Assembly: GCA_018136815.1 (NCBI GenBank)
Contig: CM030931.1
Location: 3,871,725-3,909,547 of the forward strand
DNA from: Isochrysis galbana
Taxonomy: Eukaryota > Haptophyta > Isochrysidales > Isochrysidaceae
DNA: 37,823 nt
Direction of reading: 5' to 3'
The position numbers and the translations under genes are program-made. Under the pieces are notes generated by a model. It had not been told where the DNA came from. It made no database searches and worked only from the letters and a program-made list of their open reading frames with translations. Below are positions 29,401 through 36,665 of this stretch, one piece after another; position 1 is the first letter of the stretch, and every line of letters starts with the position of its first letter.

Positions 29401-32400
29401 TCGAGAGTACATAAAAAGAGAGAACTGAGCGGCCCTTGGCCGGACGCTAGCCTATCAATAGCCTCTACAATGAGGGGTAGAGGGCTATCCTCGACGCGTA
29501 GCTTGGCGTTCGTGTCGCGGTAGTCCACGCAGAATCGAACGGAGCCATCTTTCTTGCTGACCAGGACTACTCGGGAAGCCCAAGCCGAATTTGACTTGCG
29601 AATAATGCCGGCGGCTTCCATCTTGGCTACCTCCTCTTCTATGATGAGCTCGCCTGCGCGGCCCACTCTAGACGGAGCATGCCGGTGAGGAACAGCGCCG
29701 GGGTTGAGTGGCAACTCCACCTCGAGAACGTGCGTATGGTTTGGAGCCCCCGGGTGCAACGCGAAAGCTTTGATGCGCCGGGCCAAGAGTTGGCGTACTT
29801 CTTCTCGTTGATCGTCGGAAAGAAGCCGGTCTGGATCGATGGTGGCTGAGTCGAGTAGAGATCGTTGCTCCTCGCTCAGCGCGGTGACAGGGTCACCATC
29901 CCCCTCGCTTCCAGTCGGAGTCCAGCCCCGGTGCAACTTGAAGCGCACCTGGAGCGAAGCTATCGGATGCAGAGACGGCAGGGTCAGCGCATCGACTCCG
30001 GTGTGGACGATCGTCACCGCGATGCGGTGATCGTCCGTGGGCGTGACCACCGTGGGCATTACGAGAGAGGACGAATCGAGAGCCTCGCGATTTGGTAGGC
30101 GGTCGACTAGCATCGCGCAGTCCGAATGATCTCGGAGAGCTAGCGGAACCCTGACCCAGATGGTTGCGCGGTGGAAGGCAGGAATCGTCACCGCTTGCTC
30201 CGTGTAGAGAAGATATTCGGACGAGGTAGACGCCGGAGCTTTGGCCGCAAACTCGTCGGCAGACTCAAAGAGAGGTGTATAGAGTGGCTGTCTAGCATCA
30301 GCAGCAGCCTCACCCTCCGATCCGGCCGGGATCTCTCGTGTTGCCGTCGACCTCTCCAGAAAGTCGACAGTCAGCGGCTGACCGGGTGACATCGAGATAG
30401 CTCCGACGAAGCCGGCGTCCGCGACTGGGGGCGGCGCCGTGGAAACTCTGACTACACATTCGGAAAGGACTCTTGAAGAATCTTCTGAATCGCCAGAGGC
30501 CGGACGGAGGCGGAGGCTTCCTTCCGAGCTCGCGGCGTCGAGAGAAATGGTAGCGGAGTGGGCGGCCAAAAAATCGTTCCCGAGCAGAAGCATCGCGTTT
30601 CCTTCGATGACCGCGAACGAATGACGGAAGAGGCGACCGGACAAGGTGAAGACGAGGCTAGCCCGGCCCCTAGTGATGAGAGGAAGGCCGTCCGGCCCAT
30701 GTAGGTTGGGGACGGTAGCGTCCGATACGCGTTCGACGCAAGCGTCTTCAGGTAGTCGATCGAGAAGAGCAGTGGTGATTACTGACGGGCCCGCTCCAGT
30801 GTCAGCCAGGGTGCTGTTCACCGTGAGGGCAACGTCCGGGAGAACGAACCCTTGAGCTGCGCGGTCGCCATCGGCACGGCAGACCACGAGATCGCGGACA
30901 TAGAGGCAGTGACGAGGGTAGAGCGGCGGCGGCGTGTCCGCGATAGATTCTACTGGAAGCGAGGTTCCGGCTCCGGGTGACGGGGTGGTTGGATTAGAGG
31001 CTGGCCTGGACGGAGAAGATTCATCGACGTGGGGCACTCGCTCGATAGCGGCGGCTACCGTCTGCGGCACGAATGGTATTGAAGAGTATGGGGATGCCTT
31101 TGCCGAACTAGAGGGGTTAGGCACGCCATCATAGCCTAGCCCTCGACGGTCCGTCGGATGCCGAGGTTGATCCATTTGGCGTGACCATTCCTTCTCCAGG
31201 GACTTCTGCAAGTCTGTCTTCGGAAGCTTCGACAACTCGGAAAAACCAGCCGCACTGAGACCCCTAGCGGCAGCCCCATCGCAACACAGTGCCCGTGGAG
31301 TACCCTCTCCTTCGGCGGCGTCGGAGGGCTTGGTCTCGAGGGTCTGCATGCTCCGGTGTTCTGGCATCTCGGGCGTGTCATCTTCTCCCGAGTCGGGCCC
31401 GACATCCCAGGTTTCGAGTGGCCTTTCGGCTACGAACGAATCGGTCAGTTCGGCCACTCCCTCGTCGCCAGCCGTGAAGGAGGCGCTCGGAGATAGTGCA
31501 TTGATGCCTTGGGAGCCCAGTCGAGACAAGATGGAAGGTTCCGACGGCTCCGCAGCTGCCGCTTGCTCAGCGATTTCTTGGGCGATGGAAGGCGTGACAT
31601 CCTGCCACCGATGGACCCCCGAAATTACATCACGATCGAAGACCTGCCACTTGCTGCGGCGCTTCTTCACCGTGTTTGGAGGGCCTGGCGTTGTAGAGCG
31701 GTCCCTTATGGGCCACTCCCACGGCGTGAAGCGGTCTCCTTTCGCCTCGGTCCCGTCTTGCGATACGTTAGTTTCCGAGTCCTCCTGATGAAGCAGGCGA
31801 GACGCATCGGCAACGGGGCCTACGTCCGGGATCACGACAACCGAATCAGACACTAGCGAACCGCTGGGAGGCGTGAGGTGAGAGCTAGAAGCTGCTTCGC
31901 CTCTCCCCTCCATGAAGCGAGCCAGAGCCGTCCTCGGCTCAGCCAGTTCGAAGCCGGTCGAGCAGAGCGAAGGGCGTTCTCTCAAGCTGGCAGCAGCTTG
32001 GGAAATTGCCCAGTCCACCGTGAAGTCGAGCGAACGCGACGCCTTGGCTTTGCGCGCATAACGGCGCAAGACTGGCATCCACTGGGCCGCCATTGCACCG
32101 GCAATGCCCACATAGGTGCGGCTGCGAAGGGCGCCACGGTGGGGCGACGGCGATAGATCCGCCATCGCGGATAGACGTCCCTCGACAATCTTCGAAGGCT
32201 GCAGGGGCGGGAGTGAAGCCGTCAGGTACAGGCCAGTTGCTTTTTGATGGCCCGTGCCGTGCTGCCACGGCTGCACAAACTGCCGCGGTCGCAACCCCCC
32301 GACTAAGGCGGAGGCTTCCGCGTGCATTCGAGGATTTTCGACGGCAACGAAAGGCGCGTCGGCGCTCGCCATGGCGAGGAAGACTCTAGCGGCGGATTCG

Positions 32401-34091
32401 AGAGCCTGGCGTCGTCCCGGCTCCCGATCGAGCCACTGGCAACTCACCGCCGACAAATACGTGCACGGCGGATGCGCGACCACGAGGTCCCAACCTAGAT
32501 TTTGAATGTGAAGAGCATCTCCGCAGAAGTGGGGAATGTAGTCGATCTCCGACGGTCGTAGATCGCACGTCGCGACGTGCGCTCCGGCGAGTAGGAACAT
32601 CGAAGACACGACCCCGCTAGCTTCACCGACGACCAGAACGCGGGGTGGAGGAATCCCCTCGGCCGCGTCGAACGTCACGGCGTCGTGGATCGCTGCTAAC
32701 TCAGCGCAAAGCTCGTCGAAATGCGTCGGCAACACGGCAGAGGGCGATGCATGAGTGCTCGCGTCCGGCCGCCGCAAGGCTAGAGCAGCTTCGGCGAGAT
32801 GGCGGGGCAAGATGACGGAGGAACCGCTAGCCCGGGCACGGGAGGCGGCTAACATTTGAAGCTCGCGCGTAGGGGCGCGGGCAGTTTCAGTAGACTTGGC
32901 GGCCGAGGAACAACCAACCACGGCGATCCGGTGGATGGCCTCGGCAACGGAATTCAGGGGAAGGAGGTCGTCGCCCTCGAGTTTCGGTGGGCTAGACCTG
33001 AAGGGGGTTGGCTCCGGCGGGCGATCCCTGGAACGGGGATCCTCCGGAGAGCCGAGAGAAAGAGGAGACGCCGGCGTCCGTATGGTGCGCGACGAGGGAT
33101 CGTAGTCGACGGCCCCTGCGTCTCCCGAGTCTGCGGTGGCCACGGCGTGAGCGCGGAAAGCCGCAGCTCCCTTGGAACCTTCATCTTCATTGACTCCGGG
33201 AGCCGACCCTTCCGGGTCGGGAACCAGATCAGAAACGAGAACGGGTGCAACTTCGAGACGAGAGAATGAACACGACGACGGAGAAATATAACGAACCGGG
33301 GAGAGAGGTGAAGAGGAGACACTAGTCTCCGCCTCAACAGCACGAGAACCTACGGTAGACAACGACGATTCGTCCGCAGAGCGGCTCCGGCTATGGCCCT
33401 TGGGAGAGAGGTCTCCAGTGGGGTCCCGCCGGGAAAGAGCAGAAACAGGTAAAGCAGCAACAACGTTTTCGGACGCGGCAGCGGCCACGTCGGACCTATC
33501 CATAGAACCTAGAGCAGAAGATGATACCGAGTCGACAGCCCTCGAGGGCTTCACAACTGATTGTTTACGAAACGAAGAGACCGAAGACGCGTCGAATCCA
33601 CCTAGCCCACCCCCTTGGGCAGGGCCGTCGGGGGGTGAATCCAGGGATGAAGATGCGTCGAAAGACCTAGGCGAATTTGAAGAAACCGAAGACAGCATAG
33701 TATCCGTAGAAATAGATTCCAAGAGGGGCAGCGAGCGAGAATCGGCCCCTAACATCCTAATAGCGTGCGGAGTAATAGAAGAACTTGTAGACGTACACGA
33801 ATTTCGGAGAGTCGGGTCGCGACTATCTCCGGGGCAAACCTGTTTCCAGGAGCCCGGGTCAAGTGTCGACTCCGGCTTCCGAGATAGCCGTTCGGCGGGG
33901 GCTTCAGCCGGCGAGGCGGCTCCCACCGTCGAGGACTGAATAGAGCTAGAGACAGGGGGAGAATCGCCGCGTCGACAGCTCTTCTCCCCAAGCGGCGTAG
34001 GGATCGGATCGGGATGGTGGTGGTGGCGTTCAGGCCCACCGCCCGCGATGTTCTCCGCCAGGGTTTGAAGGACGGGGACCCCGCCGGACCC
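26436..34091 (-). CDS. pol: Pol polyprotein: methyltransferase-like, protease, RT, RNase H, integrase, chromodomain
   Basis: One frame is open from the codon after the UAG at 34092 to the TGA at 26436, about 2,550 codons, without an internal break. Counting from 33926: Ser/Pro-rich region (1-370), cytosine-methyltransferase-like domain (about 375-640), low-complexity linker, aspartic protease (ADTGAGPSVI, about 1035), reverse transcriptase (FCVDYRDTN about 1462, YLDD about 1571), RNase H (KTDGASKLG about 1737, TEIELLAAL, DGLSRL about 1851), integrase (HHCC finger about 2040-2085; D in CDVLAL, D in RTDAGSN, E in GFVERAQQ), and a chromodomain (DEYIVEKLLD, YLVKWRGYS, ATWEP, about 2410-2465). All expected catalytic residues are present. 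No ATG is well placed at its start, which fits translation by readthrough from gag. Intactness suggests recent activity. Confidence 0.93.
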   Translation of the reverse strand, partial: GSGGVPVLQTLAENIAGGGPERHHHHPDPIPTPLGEKSCRRGDSPPVSSSIQSSTVGAASPAEAPAERLSRKPESTLDPGSWKQVCPGDSRDPTLRNSCTSTSSSITPHAIRMLGADSRSLPLLESISTDTMLSSVSSNSPRSFDASSSLDSPPDGPAQGGGLGGFDASSVSSFRKQSVVKPSRAVDSVSSSALGSMDRSDVAAAASENVVAALPVSALSRRDPTGDLSPKGHSRSRSADESSLSTVGSRAVEAETSVSSSPLSPVRYISPSSCSFSRLEVAPVLVSDLVPDPEGSAPGVNEDEGSKGAAAFRAHAVATADSGDAGAVDYDPSSRTIRTPASPLSLGSPEDPRSRDRPPEPTPFRSSPPKLEGDDLLPLNSVAEAIHRIAVVGCSSAAKSTETARAPTRELQMLAASRARASGSSVILPRHLAEAALALRRPDASTHASPSAVLPTHFDELCAELAAIHDAVTFDAAEGIPPPRVLVVGEASGVVSSMFLLAGAHVATCDLRPSEIDYIPHFCGDALHIQNLGWDLVVAHPPCTYLSAVSCQWLDREPGRRQALESAARVFLAMASADAPFVAVENPRMHAEASALVGGLRPRQFVQPWQHGTGHQKATGLYLTASLPPLQPSKIVEGRLSAMADLSPSPHRGALRSRTYVGIAGAMAAQWMPVLRRYARKAKASRSLDFTVDWAISQAAASLRERPSLCSTGFELAEPRTALARFMEGRGEAASSSHLTPPSGSLVSDSVVVIPDVGPVADASRLLHQEDSETNVSQDGTEAKGDRFTPWEWPIRDRSTTPGPPNTVKKRRSKWQVFDRDVISGVHRWQDVTPSIAQEIAEQAAAAEPSEPSILSRLGSQGINALSPSASFTAGDEGVAELTDSFVAERPLETWDVGPDSGEDDTPEMPEHRSMQTLETKPSDAAEGEGTPRALCCDGAAARGLSAAGFSELSKLPKTDLQKSLEKEWSRQMDQPRHPTDRRGLGYDGVPNPSSSAKASPYSSIPFVPQTVAAAIERVPHVDESSPSRPASNPTTPSPGAGTSLPVESIADTPPPLYPRHCLYVRDLVVCRADGDRAAQGFVLPDVALTVNSTLADTGAGPSVITTALLDRLPEDACVERVSDATVPNLHGPDGLPLITRGRASLVFTLSGRLFRHSFAVIEGNAMLLLGNDFLAAHSATISLDAASSEGSLRLRPASGDSEDSSRVLSECVVRVSTAPPPVADAGFVGAISMSPGQPLTVDFLERSTATREIPAGSEGEAAADARQPLYTPLFESADEFAAKAPASTSSEYLLYTEQAVTIPAFHRATIWVRVPLALRDHSDCAMLVDRLPNREALDSSSLVMPTVVTPTDDHRIAVTIVHTGVDALTLPSLHPIASLQVRFKLHRGWTPTGSEGDGDPVTALSEEQRSLLDSATIDPDRLLSDDQREEVRQLLARRIKAFALHPGAPNHTHVLEVELPLNPGAVPHRHAPSRVGRAGELIIEEEVAKMEAAGIIRKSNSAWASRVVLVSKKDGSVRFCVDYRDTNAKLRVEDSPLPLIVEAIDRLASGQGPLSSLFLCTLDLASGFWGIPIKESHKHITAFTTHRGKYEFNFLPFGIQSGPSYMCRLMDIVLGALSWEICMPYLDDVGIWSTGVGPSEEARAQASFEQMLHRLDLVLERLEWAGLTCKMSKCVFFATSTEYLGHVVSREGLKMDPKKVAAVADIDPSSINSLEAVRSFLGLCSYYRRFIRQFAAKAAPLTALTRKGCDVAKESQSEECRRAIQELKTAITSEPVLTPPRDDRPFIVKTDGASKLGIAGILSQLGDDNRERVVGYYARSLTSAERHWTVTEIELLAALESIRNWRPYLWGRRFKLVVDHSALRWLHTMKDQVAGGPASRLTRWALKLAEYRFDVEHKPGAVHQDADGLSRLASLEPEHEDEPLAGPASLAVREPGSESLAEHERSHPVAAITRSVATARGLQALDRSRRRASDSGPAIQSSYLAPGTPTSEEMRAALAEDPFVEPLLGSGETANHEPSGQGSPPPAAASGPIAEDDSCSSPVAPAPVSAQQSKMFRRFVVHDGLVYYRTVLDSTDPDSLVLYVPPSLRSRYLFAYHDRSGHLGVSRMSGLLRTRVYWPGMSSDVASYVRECHECTLAKPLPRALASPSGLSVGTYPFDVVYCDVLALAPTHNFVPGVSGYDKLVVFIDSLTRWIEAEPSNGDPSSEVALDMFIRLIVTRYGVPRQLRTDAGSNLCSVLVSRILELTGTDLSSTEPYRHEGVGFVERAQQTLIRLMRASNEGGSHWVDHLPFLLLSLRASSGRVTSRSPASLIFGRELRLPAQLSDPKSVSPTALEAASADVRSYASRLNASLRLSWSSALEATLAAQAESVRDATIKSQRPARFEPGDRVCMRLPGHANKLQFIYSGPYRVVEALSDTRYRLRDLENRLVKEEVHISNLRPYHTFVDEEPLADDEYIVEKLLDRRNHGDSTEYLVKWRGYSLREATWEPRSELLRRCSDLLDDYDRSVEETCPEDVESPEATSSSARDTPLPPVLDAPSSRTRSRLHSR
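32000..32800 (-). other. Phage/bacterial-type cytosine methyltransferase-like domain inside Pol
   Basis: The domain shows a Rossmann-type start (RVLVVGEASGV, then CDLRPSE), CGDALHIQNLGWDLVVAHPP leading into the PPCTYLS motif (about 32453-32476), where the Cys is the family nucleophile, ENPRMH (about 32340), and QPWQHG...HQKATGLYL followed by LPPLQPS (about 32220-32280). This pattern matches the small Dcm-like proteins of phages and bacteria (PPCT, ENP, QPW-FG, K-T-x-LWL, LPPL-PT). The SAM-binding loop departs from the usual F-x-G-x-G. Activity and target are unknown. Confidence 0.8.
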
Positions 34092-34094
34092 CTA
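34092..34094 (-). promoter_or_regulatory. Candidate UAG readthrough site between gag and pol
   Basis: The last gag frame and pol are in the same frame, separated only by this UAG. The coding-strand context is CCT CAG TAG GGG TCC GGC, and a GC-rich segment able to pair GGGG with CCCC follows within 20 nt. Gammaretroviruses use UAG followed by G and a structured downstream region in the same role. Confidence 0.6.
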
Positions 34095-36540
34095 CTGAGG
34101 CTTAACCCGGACCATCGAGCGAAGAAGCTTATGAATGTACTCGTCCGATCCGCACTCTCCGCAGCCAGCCTCACACAGAAAGCGGATATATGGCTGACAG
34201 ATGACGGGGTTGTGAGCACCGTCTCCCGTGCCATATTTCCAGGCTTCGCTGGATGGAGTGCCAGGAGGAGCTTGAGGTCGGAAAGCGCAGAAGGCACAGC
34301 CGTTTTCGTTCGTCCATTCGGTGATTCCCCTATTGATATCGTCCGTTCGTGGAGTTTCCATTGAATTATCGGCCGGTCGGCACTTTGCTAGCGCCGCCGA
34401 GACCCTTGGGTGCTTGGCATAGCCTGCTACGGCCCAGAAGCGGGCTCGGGCCCGATTCCAAAGCTCGGGCGTCCACCGGGATACGCCCAAATCGGGCGGT
34501 AGCCCTTGGCCGTTCGCCGGCGGATCGCAGCGACGGCTGGGCGGCCGAGACGAGCCTCCCTTTCGACCCGGTGGATCGGTCAGTATAGCCGGCAACGGTG
34601 AGTTGGAGTGGTAACTTGCCGGCGGTGCAGCAGCCCGATAATCAGGCTTCGAAGCAGGCGAATGTCCCTGTCCGCGAAGAGCTTCCGCCACGGTAGCTTG
34701 GACGGCCGCCTGCACGGCGGCAACCATGTCCGTGGTCGAAGCGGTCTTCTGGACGAGGAAGTCTCGTTCTTTGCCTCGCCTGAGGCTTTAGTGCGTACGC
34801 TAGCCACGGTTTGCTTCGTCGAGGGCCGGGATTGATGACGCTTCACCCGAGCCTGCTCGTAAGGGCTGAGGTACCGTTGGCAGAGGTTGACGCACGAGAG
34901 CGCCGACCGACCTAGCTCGTGGTTCTCTACGCGGAAACGAGTCTCCGCGAGCACCTCCGCAAATTTAATAGCATTATCGACGCCGCGCTGAGGATCAACC
35001 TTATCGTTCCGGATGATTTCTTCGAACCTCTGGTTGATCTCATGGGCCATGTTTGGATGATCCCACACGTTGGTGGAGTCAACCGCGGAATCGCCAAGCT
35101 TGCGGATGTAGGCGCGAACCAAATTCTTGCTGAGCTCACATAGATCAGCGCCGGCCTCGCGCTCCCTCATGCGGTCCCACTCCATCGACGCCGAGTCTTT
35201 CGCGAAACCATCGGCCCCGTTTGCGAAGGTCCCGTCGCATTTGCGAAGAAGGACGTCAGCAGCGAGGACAGGGTTGAGAGCGAGAGCGCGATCCTCCACT
35301 AGATCAAGGAGGAAGGCGAAGATGCGGGAATTGCCGCTGGAATTGGCGCCGGCTGCCGCGAGGAGGGAGGTAAATATTTCGCGATGATCGCAGCCGAGCG
35401 CTAGTGCCCGCTCCAACGGCTTGATGAGCGTGAGTCGAAATTCGTTCCAGGCTGTTGCCGCCGTTTGCACGTTATCGGAGGCGAGGGCCTTTGGGAAGCG
35501 GAGCTCCGAAAGCTCTTTGCCCATCCTGACCTGATGGTGAAGGGTTTGCTCGGCTGAAAAGCGGCTACGCACCCATTTGAGCAAGTGGTCCTCCTCCATG
35601 AAAATTCGGCAATGCCAAACGTTGCCCGCCAGGGAGAGGTTGCTCTTCAAAATGGTGTGGATGAGCTCATGCTCGTCGGAGTCGCGGTAAAGTGCGGCCA
35701 GATCGCGTGAGGGCAGGCGAGGAGATTTTTCCACTCGCTTACAACTGCCTCTCGCTCATCCATCCCCACCGCAAGGCAGGGGTCGCGAGGGTGGCGGAAC
35801 GGCACCATCGGGGTCGGGCCCCGGTAAAGGCTCTGATCCTGGCGGCGGGGTTCCGATTTGGAGGTCGGGTACGCCGACCGTGGAACCCTAGAAGCCGGAG
35901 AGGCGTGGCCCTTTGGGTCTAGAGCAGGAGGCTCGCCCATGGGTGGTTCCCTCTGAACCGGCCTAGCAGAATCCGCAGCCGCCTCGGTCCGATCCATGGA
36001 CGGACTTGAAGCGGGCTCTTGGCGGGCTTGGAGTAGCTGAGTCAGGGCTTTGAACCCTGCTTCAACTTGATCCCGGAGAAGCCCCTCCCTCGCCTCTGCC
36101 GCGGCAAGGGATGAATGTAGGCGCTCCACAGCCCCTTTTAGGGTGTTGGTCTCCGCCTGAGCCTTGCCATTTCCGCATCCTGACGCGCCGCGGCCGTCTC
36201 GATCGGGGTGATCTCTTGATCAAGGACCCCTTTTGATGACGGCGGGGCATAGTCCCGGTAAGCGGGGCTTCGGGAAGCTGATCCCTCCCTTCACCGACCT
36301 CAGACTCATCATCTCGAGGTGAGGAGGGGGGTAAACTGAATCAGAGGGAGGGGACCCTCCTCCACTCATTGGCCAACTAGCGACGCTGAAGTTGGCCTCA
36401 TGCGGGAGAGGGTCATGCTCCACCATGGCCCGCTGTGATGCACCCGGTGGGTGCCGAAGGAAGCGGACCAAATCCTCGCCATCCGCCACGAGCTGATCGG
36501 AGCCAGTCGTGGAGATAGCAGCCGGGGTGATGGGTGCCAT
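34092..36540 (-). pseudogene. gag: Gag-like polyprotein, frame-broken
   Basis: The ATG at 36540 (MAPITPAAIS) is the first long start inside the 5' LTR; an earlier ATG gives three codons. The frame breaks near 36240, is needed again from about 36160 with a coiled-coil-like stretch (AVERLHSSLAAAEAREGLL), shifts near 35735 into a helical capsid-like domain of about 320 residues (to about 34765), and shifts again into a C-terminal part ending at 34094. That last part has a Cys/His cluster at about 34130-34300 (C-x2-C, then C-x7-C-x3-C-x2-C and a His), not a retroviral CCHC knuckle. Total length would be about 815 residues. At least four frame changes are required; since Pol is intact, these may be assembly indels rather than decay. 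Confidence 0.7.
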
Positions 36541-36653
36541 TGGTGTAGCCTCAGAAGCCGTGGGATCACTCGGACATCCCACGGGAGCAAAAGCTGCAGC
36601 GGCAGAGAAGGTTCCCTGAGGGGTTCCTCCTCTGCGGCCGAGGACGCAAGCTT

Positions 36654-36665
36654 CGATTTCGTGCT
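36654..36665 (-). other. Candidate self-primer binding site
   Basis: On the coding strand AGCACGAAATCG directly abuts the 3' end of the 5' LTR. The LTR transcript contains the exact complement, CGATTTCGTGCT, at 26234-26223. No TGG-type tRNA primer site is seen here. Tf1 and relatives in the chromodomain group prime with the 5' end of their own mRNA in this geometry. Confidence 0.65.

Noticed and set aside
26430..34364. Plus-strand frames across gag and pol
   Set aside because: They are antisense shadows of an intact polyprotein with full catalytic motifs on the minus strand.
36640..36665. tRNA primer-binding site next to the 5' LTR
   Set aside because: The sequence does not begin with TGG and matches no common primer tRNA end that I know; the self-complementary 12-mer explains it better.
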